Positions 52,883 through 61,468 of a DNA stretch of 64,000 nt are shown here, piece by piece. Within the stretch, counting starts at the first letter, position 1, and each line of letters starts with the position of its first letter. The notes below the pieces were generated by a model. That model worked only from the letters and a program-made list of their open reading frames with translations. It searched no databases and was not told the DNA's origin. This DNA is from Chitinophagaceae bacterium 26-R-25 (GTDB taxonomy: Bacteria; Bacteroidota; Bacteroidia; Chitinophagales; Chitinophagaceae): positions 2,666,001 to 2,730,000 of the forward strand of contig JARWSJ010000001.1 of NCBI GenBank assembly GCA_029906195.1, given 5' to 3'. The position numbers were made by a program, and so were the translations under genes.

Positions 52883-53125
52883 GTGGACAGAAAACACACA
52901 TTTGCACTATTGTGCATCGTAAGAAAAAGCCGGTTGAACAGACAACAAAAATACCCTGTGTATTTACGCATCAGTGTCGACACTAAACGTGTTGAAGTAG
53001 CAACAAAGGTCAATATAACCATGGACAAATGGGACGTACAAAGTGGTAGACTTAAAGGAAATACGGAAGAGGTAAAGAGATTTAACCGTCTTTTGGAAAA
53101 CACCGAATTCAGGGCAGAAAAGTAA
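52883..53125 (+). pseudogene. Truncated tyrosine recombinase (integrase), N-terminal arm-binding domain
   Basis: 80 residues from a GTG. KHTFALLCIVRKSRLNRQQK, PVYLRISVDTKRVEVATKVN and NTEEVKRFNRLLENTEFRAE are the N-terminal arm-type DNA-binding domain of Bacteroidota tyrosine recombinases, which are normally about 400 residues. The sequence stops at the end of this domain and the SAM-like and catalytic domains are absent. It lies 287 bases from the 3' end of tRNA-Arg, the usual place for an integrated element, so it is the remnant of a lost mobile element. Overlapping frames are not coding. Confidence 0.8.
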
Positions 53126-53184
53126 AACAATGGAGGATACATATCAGTCCACTTGGACGCTGTTCAAAAAGCTTGGCCAAAAGA

Positions 53185-54243
53185 TTACGCGAGTATGACA
53201 TCACTTATCTGTTCTTCCAATACAGATTGTTTCTCCAACAATCTTTGCAGTAAGACCACCTGGTTATTTGCTCGTACCAGATTATGGCCCTCATATTTGG
53301 CACCGTAGTAAGGATCTCCCAGTAAATGATCCGTTAAGAAGCGTATCGCCTGCATATAAATCATGAATAATCCAGAATAAAAAATAGCATCCACTTCTTT
53401 GGTTGTCATCACTTCTTTCATTTCTCCACAATAACCTTTTACTATGGCGTGGTAAAATTCATCGCGCACTTCGATTTTACTAAAATCACTTTCTTCTTCG
53501 TTTGCCGGCGACAAATAGGTACGCATCATATCTCCAACATCGCTGATGAAATACCCCGCCATTACAGTATCGAGATCGATTACACATAAACCATTTCCCC
53601 CCTCATCAAATAATACATTGCTGATCTTGGTATCATGATGAGTAACACGCAGTTGGAAATTTTCATCACGTATGATTTGTTCATACCTGGAAACGATGTC
53701 GGACCGGTTTTTCAAAAATTCAATGAGTGCAAAAGATTCCTTGATTCTTTGTGCGTCTCCATTTTGAAGCGCTGTTAAAAAATTTGCATATCGAAGAGAC
53801 AGGTTATGAAAGTCAGGAATACATGTCCTTAATTTGGACGAATCGAATTTGTTAAGCAGCTTGGTGAATCTTCCAAATTGTGCAGCCGCTTCATATGCTT
53901 GTGCGGGTGTGCTTACCACCTCGACTGAAGACGAGCCCGGAACAAAAGGAAACATACGATAATATCCACCATGACCATCCTGAACGAGTGAGTTGCCACT
54001 AATGGCTGTCTCGGGTGAAACAAACCGATACTCGGGATAATGTTCACGAAAAAAAACAGATAGACAGTCGATGTTGTGCGCAATATCATAAGGCTCTGTA
54101 AACACATTCTCGTTTACACGCTGTAGGATAAATCTACTCTGCTCCGTGCCTACGATCCAGGTATGATTAATAAGGCCGGTTCCAATTTTTTGAATCGTAA
54201 CATTAGAAGGGCCAATATCGTAATGTCTCAATATCTCAAACAT
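53185..54243 (-). CDS. Aminoglycoside-phosphotransferase-fold kinase, NahK-like
   Basis: 352 residues of the APH/choline kinase fold. The catalytic loop is VTHHDTKISNVLF (Asp204), and the metal-binding motif is VIDLDTVMAG (Asp223/Asp225). The N-terminal glycine loop is GTGLINHTWIV. The VIDLDTVM motif and length of about 350 match the N-acetylhexosamine 1-kinase (NahK) group, which phosphorylates GlcNAc, GalNAc or related sugars at C1; this is a likely but not certain function. It lies 48 bases after a LacI regulator on the same strand and so is probably its operon partner. An antibiotic-resistance role is unlikely. Confidence 0.85.
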   Translation of the reverse strand: MFEILRHYDIGPSNVTIQKIGTGLINHTWIVGTEQSRFILQRVNENVFTEPYDIAHNIDCLSVFFREHYPEYRFVSPETAISGNSLVQDGHGGYYRMFPFVPGSSSVEVVSTPAQAYEAAAQFGRFTKLLNKFDSSKLRTCIPDFHNLSLRYANFLTALQNGDAQRIKESFALIEFLKNRSDIVSRYEQIIRDENFQLRVTHHDTKISNVLFDEGGNGLCVIDLDTVMAGYFISDVGDMMRTYLSPANEEESDFSKIEVRDEFYHAIVKGYCGEMKEVMTTKEVDAIFYSGLFMIYMQAIRFLTDHLLGDPYYGAKYEGHNLVRANNQVVLLQRLLEKQSVLEEQISDVILA

Positions 54244-54291
54244 AAACTTATTTTATCGCTAAAAAATGTGTCCAATTCCACGAAACGCTTT

Positions 54292-55356
54292 TTAAGACGC
54301 ATGTTTAAATACCGTGGAATTTTCAGCCTTGCTATCATTACATTGAACCAAAGTCGGTGATATCACTTGTACACGCGGCTTCTCTAAATTTCCGCCGGAC
54401 TTCAATTTGTCTTCAAAAATCTGCAGCAACATATTCATAGCCATTGCCCCCTGTTTATGTGGATGTTGCTTCAGGGCTATTAAAGGAGGATGTATTGTGT
54501 AACTAGTAATTGGAAGATTTGAGAGACTTACAAAAATAACTTCGTTGTTGACTTTTATCTTATGGGATCTGGCATATTGCACAGCATCCATATGCACATA
54601 GTCATTAACAGAGATAACTGCCTGCGGGGGCACCTTTACATTCATAATGCTCCGCATGGCCCCGTGGGTACTCTCTACTGAAAAATCAGTTTCTGAGACC
54701 ATTCTCATGTCTACTTTAAGTTTGAAGTTCTCCATACATTCAACGTAGCCGTTCAGCCGATCCTTGCTCGCAGTCAGCATGCCAGGTCCATTTATTAAAG
54801 CAATTCTTGTTATTCCATTTGATACCAACTTTGTTACTATCTGACACATGCCACTATAAACATCACAATACACTTTATTTACCGGTCCCGCCTCGGGCAC
54901 TCTGTCAAAATATACAACCGGTATATTGAACCTCGATAATGCATCGATATGAGATGTGGAAGAAGTTGATTTTGATAAGGAAATAATAAGGCCGTCCACC
55001 CTTTTCTTTTTTACTATTTCAATCAAACGCATCTCGTTGTTTACGTCATCGTAACTCTGCCCAAAAAGAATGGTATAATTATGTTGGGAAGCCACCTCTT
55101 CAATGCCGCAAATAGCATCTGAAAAAAACTCTTCGCGGACATAAGGAACGATTACACCAATAATATTGGTTCTTTTCAATTTGAAATTGACAGCCTGCGT
55201 ATTTCGCTCGTACCCTAATTCCTCTGCCATTTTTTGAACTTTCAACCTGGTGCCAAGTCCAATACGCGGGTTGTCAACCAACGCCCTGGAAACGGTTGAT
55301 GCAGAAACGTCCAAACGTTTTGCTATTTCTTTCAAAGTTGGAAGAGTTTCCCTCAT
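54292..55356 (-). CDS. LacI-family transcriptional regulator
   Basis: 354 residues. An N-terminal LacI helix-turn-helix at 6-50 (TLKEIAKRLDVSASTVSRAL, with the hinge helix near 45-58) is followed by a periplasmic-binding-protein-like sugar domain (IIGVIVPYVREEFFSDAICG; DGLIISLSKSTSS; IPVVYFDRVPE). It represses or activates sugar genes on binding a phosphorylated or free sugar. It is co-directional with the NahK-like kinase downstream, and likely controls that operon. Confidence 0.92.
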   Translation of the reverse strand: MRETLPTLKEIAKRLDVSASTVSRALVDNPRIGLGTRLKVQKMAEELGYERNTQAVNFKLKRTNIIGVIVPYVREEFFSDAICGIEEVASQHNYTILFGQSYDDVNNEMRLIEIVKKKRVDGLIISLSKSTSSTSHIDALSRFNIPVVYFDRVPEAGPVNKVYCDVYSGMCQIVTKLVSNGITRIALINGPGMLTASKDRLNGYVECMENFKLKVDMRMVSETDFSVESTHGAMRSIMNVKVPPQAVISVNDYVHMDAVQYARSHKIKVNNEVIFVSLSNLPITSYTIHPPLIALKQHPHKQGAMAMNMLLQIFEDKLKSGGNLEKPRVQVISPTLVQCNDSKAENSTVFKHAS

Positions 55357-55685
55357 TTCAATTATTTTGGGTGTATTGTTTTGCTATATTCAAAATCGCA
55401 TAATGTTCGCTTTGGTAAATTTGGATAAAGCTTAATTAACAAAGGGTAAGAAGCGTTCCGAATTAGGGGCGAAAATGTATTTTCAAACTAATGGAAAATC
55501 GTTTTTAAACTGATCATCCGCGAAACCAACTAATAAATTTGGTAGCATTGAAAAGACACCATTTTACCCATAGTATTTTCCAGTTTTTGATCAGTCAGTT
55601 TTGCAGTAACAGAATTAGCCCCACTTCACTATTATAAAATTGCTGGCCGTTGCGTTCAAAGAAGTCCATAGACCAAGGCCAATTA
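55357..55685. other. Gap between LacI and response regulator genes
   Basis: 329 bases. It must carry the LacI promoter (minus strand), but no TAnnTTTG match with correct spacing is visible. No gene or repeat is seen. Confidence 0.4.
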
Positions 55686-56465
55686 TTATTCGTAACTGCA
55701 TTTAACGCGTTCTGTATATTCCAAGGGTGAATTGCCAAAAAACTTTTTAAATTCCCTGCTGAAATATCTTCGATCGTTGAAACCTACCTCCCAAGCCACG
55801 TTTGTTACATTCAATTCACTTCTGGATAGGAGTAAGGCAGCCTTTCGCAGCCGAAGTACCTTAATAAACTCGCCGATGGACATATGCGAAAGGGTACTGA
55901 ATTTCCTGTAAAGAGCCGTTTTACTCATGCCTACTTCTTTTGTCAGTTCTGATATACTGAACTCAGCGTTTGACAAATTTTCACTGATAACATTAGTCAA
56001 CGTATCCATGAATTTTTTGTCAACAGTCCCCACCTCAATTTTTACTTCAATTTGATCGCAGGAAATTCTATTTTCATGGCGCTCACGAAGCATCTGGTAC
56101 GATTTCAGTAAATTCCCGATGTAAGACTGAAGTACTGGAACGCTAAAGGGTTTTGTGAGGTAAACGTCTGCACCACACTCAAGGCCCTCGAGCTGCTGGT
56201 CGAAAGATGTATTTGCTGTTAAAATGATGACCGGTAAATGAGCAGTGCGTTCATCCTTTTTAAGCTTTCGGCAAAGCTGGTTGCCATCCATCTCCTGCAT
56301 CATTACGTCAGTTATTACCAGATCAGGCATTTCTGTAATAGCAACCTCCCATCCTTGTCTGCCGTTGCAGGCTTCAAGAAACTCGTTTGAGGGTGACAAG
56401 CAAATCTTAATAAACTCACGAAGTTCTACATTGTCTTCTACTATAAGGATTTTGTTATTTTTCAT
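55686..56465 (-). CDS. Response regulator, receiver plus AraC output (copy 1)
   Basis: 259 residues from the ATG at 56465; the frame is open further upstream, but MKNNKILIVEDN is the natural start, matching its paralogue. The receiver (1-120) has the phospho-acceptor Asp53 in ITDVMMQEMDG and Lys105 in LTKPFS. The AraC-type helix-turn-helix is at about 155-255 (ISELTKEVGMSKTALYRKFS; NVTNVAWEVGFNDRRYFSRE). It has Gln where the Pro of DVMMPEMDG is usual. It is closely related to the gene at 56800 and to the C-terminal half of hybrid sensors. Probable sugar-locus activator, working with the kinase at 57598. Confidence 0.92.
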   Translation of the reverse strand: MKNNKILIVEDNVELREFIKICLSPSNEFLEACNGRQGWEVAITEMPDLVITDVMMQEMDGNQLCRKLKKDERTAHLPVIILTANTSFDQQLEGLECGADVYLTKPFSVPVLQSYIGNLLKSYQMLRERHENRISCDQIEVKIEVGTVDKKFMDTLTNVISENLSNAEFSISELTKEVGMSKTALYRKFSTLSHMSIGEFIKVLRLRKAALLLSRSELNVTNVAWEVGFNDRRYFSREFKKFFGNSPLEYTERVKCSYE

Positions 56466-56763
56466 AACCTTTAAAAATATCGTTAGAATAATCTTCGATG
56501 TAAGCGGCAAGCTGTACCACTTGTGCACTGGAAAGTTGACAAGATTTACTTGAAACGAAAGGGCAAAAACGTCTTGAAAAGGGGGTAGAATTTTCTGCAA
56601 CTGAGAATTTTACCGCAAAGTGCAAGGGGGAGGTAAAGAAAACGAAAGCTTTCCGCGGAAAAGGCTGTTGGGTTGTTAGTTGTCCGACATTTTTGACGAC
56701 CGTCAAAATTGATGTCTCACAAATAACAACTTGAATGTATAAGAATGACGGGGTGCGGTCTTT

Positions 56764-56799
56764 TCTAACTCCTAACTCCTAGCCCCTAATTCATAATTG
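56764..56799. repeat. AATTAGG/CTAACTCC-family repeat arm
   Basis: CTAACTCCTAACTCCTAGCC, then CCTAATTCATAATTG, begins right after the stop codon of response regulator copy 2. One arm only. Confidence 0.6.
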
Positions 56800-57573
56800 T
56801 CACTCATATTCTCCTTTTACACGATCGATATATTCCGAAGGAGTTTTACCAAACAACTTTTTAAACTCCTTACTAAAATATTTTCGATCGCTGAAGCCCA
56901 CTTCCCACGCCACTTCTGCCACATTCAGCTTGTCTTTCGAAAGCAACACTGCTGCTTTTCGCAATCGAAGTGATTTGATGAACTCGCCGATTGGTGTTTG
57001 TGTTAACGCATTAAATTTTTTATAAAGCACGGCTTTGCTCATGCCAATTTCTTTTGACAAATCCGACACGTTATAATCGGCATTCGACAAATTTTCATTG
57101 ATAACATGCATTAACCTTTCCATAAATTTTTTGTCAACTGTTCCCACTTCCACTTCCAATGGCTCCAGCAAAACTTTATTGTTATATCGCCGGCGAATAG
57201 ATTCGCGTGATTTCAGCAGGTTGGTGATGTACGATTGAAGCACCTGTACGCTAAAAGGTTTGGTGAGATAAAGGTCAGCACCGTTTTCCAACCCTTCGAG
57301 TTGTTGCTCGACAGCTATTTTCGCGGTTAACATGATGACAGGAATATGGCTGGTCCGCTCGTCATTTTTAATTTTTCTGCAGAACTCGTTTCCATCCATC
57401 TCCGGCATCATCACATCCGTCACAATCAAGTCCGGTATTTCTGTGATGGCAACTTCCCAGCCTTGTTTGCCGTTGCTTGTTTCAATAAATTCGTAATAGG
57501 GCGACAAACAAATCTTAATGAACTCACGAAGTTCAGCATTGTCTTCTACGATTAGGATTTTGTTGTCTTTCAT
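56800..57573 (-). CDS. Response regulator, receiver plus AraC output (copy 2)
   Basis: 257 residues and clearly paralogous to copy 1 over the full length. Asp53 in VTDVMMPEMDG and the conserved Lys in LTKPFS are present, and the AraC domain reads VSDLSKEIGMSKAVLYKKFN, then NVAEVAWEVGFSDRKYFSKE. It starts 25 bases after the sensor kinase stop, so it is the direct operon partner and should be the cognate regulator. It probably activates the carbohydrate genes beyond the right edge. Confidence 0.93.
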   Translation of the reverse strand: MKDNKILIVEDNAELREFIKICLSPYYEFIETSNGKQGWEVAITEIPDLIVTDVMMPEMDGNEFCRKIKNDERTSHIPVIMLTAKIAVEQQLEGLENGADLYLTKPFSVQVLQSYITNLLKSRESIRRRYNNKVLLEPLEVEVGTVDKKFMERLMHVINENLSNADYNVSDLSKEIGMSKAVLYKKFNALTQTPIGEFIKSLRLRKAAVLLSKDKLNVAEVAWEVGFSDRKYFSKEFKKLFGKTPSEYIDRVKGEYE

Positions 57574-57597
57574 AATAGTAAAAATAATTTACGAAAC

Positions 57598-60500
57598 TTA
57601 CAGTTGGGACGCAACTGCTTTTGTAACATATTCTTTCTCGAGCATCAGCGTTATTGTAAAACATGTCTCCGGCTCTGCGTTGTAAGTAGAGTCATTACTT
57701 TGAAACACCAGCCTACCGCCATGCAGTTCTACAAGACTTTTTGAAAATGCCAATCCTATTCCCGCGCCGGAAACTTTATTGACAGCATTCTGTGCCCTGT
57801 AAAATGCATTGAAAATTTTATCCTGGCTTTCTTTTGGAATGCCCGGTCCGTTGTCATGTACCTCAATGTCTATTTCTTTTGACCGTTTAATAATCTTCAC
57901 CCAAACTTTTCCATGTTCAGGTGTAAACTTTAGTGCATTCGACAAAAGATTTGACACGGCGATTTCCAGGTAATGCGGATCAAAATAAACAAAGCAGTTT
58001 TTCTCTGAGGATTCAAAATGATAGAATATCATTTTTTTGTCGGCCAGCTCTTTAAACTTCTGGAATATCGATTCTACAAATGGAACAACATCCTGCTGCT
58101 CAATTGTTAGTTTCATATGACCGGCATCAAGTTTACGAACCTCCAGTAACTCGGTGGCAAGTTTCATTAATCGCTCGGCATTTGTTTTCACCATTTCTAA
58201 AAGGCGAAAATCTTCTGTCTTGCCTTTGGCCTTCATTTGCAACATTTCTACAGGTCCCATGATAAGCGACAATGGCGTACGAATCTCATGCGAAATATGT
58301 GTGTAAAAATCCATTTTCATCTGGTGCAACTCGTGTTGCTTTACAGAAAGCATGTGCTCATACTTGAGTTTACGATGAAGTGCCGTACGCGATGATATAA
58401 ACCAGATGATCAACGATACAATGGAAATTATTGCCAGCGAATATAAAGTGTACGCCCACCAGGATTTCCACGGCGGAGGAAGAATACTAATAGCTAAAAC
58501 CGCAGAGAAATCGGTCCATGCACCATCGTTGTTACTGGCTTTAATAAGCAAGCGGTAATGGCCGGGTTGCAGGCCATTGAACGTAGCAGAATGATTATGC
58601 GTGAACTGCCAGTCAACATCATATCCTTCCAATTTGTACGCGGACCTGTTCTTGCCAGATTTTATAAAGTTTAATACCGAATAATCAACTGTCAGCAGGT
58701 TTTGGTCGTACCTCAGTTGTATAGCTTTTGTTTCCAAAATATTAACAGAAAGTATCCCACTACTATCGGACCTCGACACAGTTTTGCCATTTACCGTAAG
58801 TCCCGTTAGTGCTACATTCGGAATGGTGTAATTGATTTGAATATCTTGAGGCGTAAACTCCACCAACCCCTTAAAGGTGCCAAAAAACATGTGGCCATTT
58901 ACATCTCTGAAATACGAGCTGTAGTTGAACACGTTGCCGGGCAACCCATCTTCAACCGTAAAGTTGTGCCATATTTTTCTTGTAGAGTCCAAAAGGCTCA
59001 AACCGTTATTGGTGCTGATCCACAGATTGTCATGATCATCATTTAAAATCCCTGTGACCTTGTTTCCTGCCAGGCCATCTGAAATCGTGAATGTTCCAAA
59101 TACTTTTTTATCAGGATCGTAAAATGTAAGGCCGTCGTAAGTGCCGATCCATATTTTTTGCCGGCGGTCCTCCGCGATGCAGTTGATATAATCAGAAAGC
59201 ATTCTTCCCGGCACGTTGTTACGCAGGTAGCCGGTCAGATCGTTACCATCGCCTTGCAACCTGCTCAAACCCTGACGCGTGCCCACCCATATATTATTTT
59301 TGGAATCGTGAAACAAACAGGTTATTGCCTTGTTCGTTATCCGGCGGTTAGGAAAAATATCTTCAAACTTTTCCACTCCGCCGGTCGCTATATCAATAAT
59401 GTTTACACCATTTTCTTCTGTGCCTGCCCAAATTCGTTTTTTTCCATCGATCAATAAAGCTTTCACATCGTTTGAGCTAAGCGAACCTCGTTCTTTACTG
59501 CTGTTAAATTCTTTTATTTTTTTTCCTGATGGGTTGAGAACGTTAATACCTCCTCCGTGTAAACCAACCCACAAATTATTTTGATCATCTCTGATAAGCG
59601 TTTTCACCAGGTTTGAGCTTAGCGAAGAGGGATCTGTTTCATCATTACGGAATTGTTTGAAATGGTTGGTCCTTCTGTCAAAGAAATTCAAACCTTCCGC
59701 TTCGGTACCGATCCAAAGATTCCCGAAACCATCATCAGTAACAGGTCCCACCACATTACTGGCGATAGTATTCTTTGCTGCTTCGTTCTGATATACTTTA
59801 AAGGGTGTGGAGATAGCCTCCGATATATTGAGGCCGCCAAAAAATGTTGCCACCCAAACAGAACCCTGGCGATCCTGCATGATATCCCAGATAGAATTAA
59901 AATTCAACGTTCGCTCATTCTGCGGGTTGTGTACAAAGGTTTGAAATTTCAGAGAATCGGGATCCAAAATGTTCAGGCCCTTTAAAGTACCGATCCAAAG
60001 TTTTCCGTTTCTATCACGAATAATCTTACGAATAATATTGCTGATAGGTCCTGCTTCAATATTCTTGCCTCGTGTAAAGTGCTGCACAAGTGCATGATCG
60101 CTGGATATTCTGAAGATTCCGTTCGTTGCAGAGCCAGCCCATATATTTTGATATTGATCTTCTGCAATTGCAGTTACTTTATTTCCCTGTAGAATATTCT
60201 GTTCTATTTGCCAATTACCAGAAGATGTCGACATGGCAAGAGAGAACAGTCCGTTTGCAGTGCCGGCAAACATTCTACCGGACGAACTTTGAAATAGCGA
60301 ATTTATGTCCAGAAGTGTTGAATCTTTCTTATCGAAGAAAATGGAGGTGCATTTAAAATCAAAATTTCCTGTTGTAGTAAAAATATTTATTCCGGATTCA
60401 GTGCCTACCCATACATTCTTCCTGTTGTCAAAGCATAGTGCTTTTACATCATTATTGCAAAGGCTGTTCTTATCTGTAGTAGAATGATAAAAAACGCGAA

Positions 60501-60858
60501 ACGAGTCCAGCAGAATATTATAGACGTACAAGCCATTGTTGGTACCTATCCATAAATTGTCGTAATCGTCGGCGCTCAGTTGATTTATTTTGATGCTTGC
60601 CCCAATGAAATTGTCACGATAAAATGATTTAAAAACTTTGACTTTCTTCCCGTCGTAGCGATTTAACCCATCCATAGTACCGGCCCAAATAAACCCTTTG
60701 TGGTCCTGGGCAACCGATAGTACTGACCCTGACGAAAGGCCATCTTCAACAGTAAGATGTTTAAATACAAGAGGTGACTGACCTTCTGCTACTCCCACAA
60801 TGAGTTGTAACAAAAGCAGCCCTGCAAGTCCCAATATCGCGCGGACAAAATAGATCAT
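57598..60858 (-). CDS. Two-component sensor kinase with beta-propeller input, no receiver
   Basis: 1086 residues from the ATG at 60858; a further ATG at 60885 is less likely because a -7 promoter element lies just upstream of the chosen start. Signal peptide; about 14 propeller repeats (two-component regulator propeller: LWIGTNNGLYVYN, IWAGTMDGLNRYDG and so on) in the periplasm; a Y_Y_Y domain near 700-790; membrane helix (WAYTLYSLAIISIVSLIIWF); HisKA with His857 in SHEIRTPLSL; HATPase ending at VASQL. Unlike the usual hybrid sensor, the receiver and AraC are in separate genes. Input ligand: probably an oligosaccharide. Confidence 0.94.
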   Translation of the reverse strand: MIYFVRAILGLAGLLLLQLIVGVAEGQSPLVFKHLTVEDGLSSGSVLSVAQDHKGFIWAGTMDGLNRYDGKKVKVFKSFYRDNFIGASIKINQLSADDYDNLWIGTNNGLYVYNILLDSFRVFYHSTTDKNSLCNNDVKALCFDNRKNVWVGTESGINIFTTTGNFDFKCTSIFFDKKDSTLLDINSLFQSSSGRMFAGTANGLFSLAMSTSSGNWQIEQNILQGNKVTAIAEDQYQNIWAGSATNGIFRISSDHALVQHFTRGKNIEAGPISNIIRKIIRDRNGKLWIGTLKGLNILDPDSLKFQTFVHNPQNERTLNFNSIWDIMQDRQGSVWVATFFGGLNISEAISTPFKVYQNEAAKNTIASNVVGPVTDDGFGNLWIGTEAEGLNFFDRRTNHFKQFRNDETDPSSLSSNLVKTLIRDDQNNLWVGLHGGGINVLNPSGKKIKEFNSSKERGSLSSNDVKALLIDGKKRIWAGTEENGVNIIDIATGGVEKFEDIFPNRRITNKAITCLFHDSKNNIWVGTRQGLSRLQGDGNDLTGYLRNNVPGRMLSDYINCIAEDRRQKIWIGTYDGLTFYDPDKKVFGTFTISDGLAGNKVTGILNDDHDNLWISTNNGLSLLDSTRKIWHNFTVEDGLPGNVFNYSSYFRDVNGHMFFGTFKGLVEFTPQDIQINYTIPNVALTGLTVNGKTVSRSDSSGILSVNILETKAIQLRYDQNLLTVDYSVLNFIKSGKNRSAYKLEGYDVDWQFTHNHSATFNGLQPGHYRLLIKASNNDGAWTDFSAVLAISILPPPWKSWWAYTLYSLAIISIVSLIIWFISSRTALHRKLKYEHMLSVKQHELHQMKMDFYTHISHEIRTPLSLIMGPVEMLQMKAKGKTEDFRLLEMVKTNAERLMKLATELLEVRKLDAGHMKLTIEQQDVVPFVESIFQKFKELADKKMIFYHFESSEKNCFVYFDPHYLEIAVSNLLSNALKFTPEHGKVWVKIIKRSKEIDIEVHDNGPGIPKESQDKIFNAFYRAQNAVNKVSGAGIGLAFSKSLVELHGGRLVFQSNDSTYNAEPETCFTITLMLEKEYVTKAVASQL

Positions 60859-61468
60859 TGGCTTAGAGTAGGTTAACAAAAGCAATCGTATTCAAACATA
60901 GTGAAATTCCGATTAAAAGGCAGAAGAATAATGGATAACAAAAACCCTTGTTACTTGGTAACAACGGCTTGACATCATTACAATTACGGGCAAAAGAGAA
61001 TGGCTGGAATAAACCAGCCATTACATTACCCAACTTAACAACCGACACCTTTCCTGATGAAGACAAAGTAAAGAACAAACGACCGTCCTATTGAATCTAA
61101 TTTCCCAATCTTCAAAAAGTGCAGGTATGTTATTTACCTCAGCAAATTTGCTTACAGATTAATTAATAAAGGGGCACAAACGTATTGAATAAGGTGCCAA
61201 TGCATTTACAATGCCTACGTATAAAAGATCGTTGTTAATACCGTTAAAAAGAACTTTCTCAAAATATTTTGAAACACTAATCATCTTTGTTTTCGGCGAG
61301 TTCCATAAACATCTTCTCCCCTATCTTTATTACACTGGACAGTATGACGTTTTCACTTGTATATTTCTCCTTCTGCCTTATCAAGTCTTTGATCTGTTGT
61401 CTGTCCTTATCCTTGGCTTATTCTCCGCTTGCATATTTAAAATACGTCGCAGAATAATACCCCGAATT
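60859..61468. other. Gap between sensor kinase and GH38-like gene
   Basis: 610 bases. Contains the sensor kinase -7 element but no convincing gene. An open frame at 61211-61555 (plus) overlaps the end of the GH38-like gene, is hydrophobic and lacks a ribosome-binding site, so I do not call it. Confidence 0.5.
60893..60900 (-). promoter_or_regulatory. Probable -7 element of the sensor kinase gene
   Basis: TATGTTTG on the minus strand is a perfect TAnnTTTG match, about 35 bases upstream of the ATG at 60858. The -33 TTTG is not clear. This supports the shorter start. Confidence 0.5.

Noticed and set aside
52792-52986. Alternative integrase-related frame starting at an ATG
   Set aside because: It is in a different frame from the recognisable arm-binding domain and gives no family match.
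53185-54243. Aminoglycoside resistance kinase
   Set aside because: The fold is shared, but VIDLDTVM and the LacI partner fit the sugar-1-kinase group; no mobile context supports resistance.
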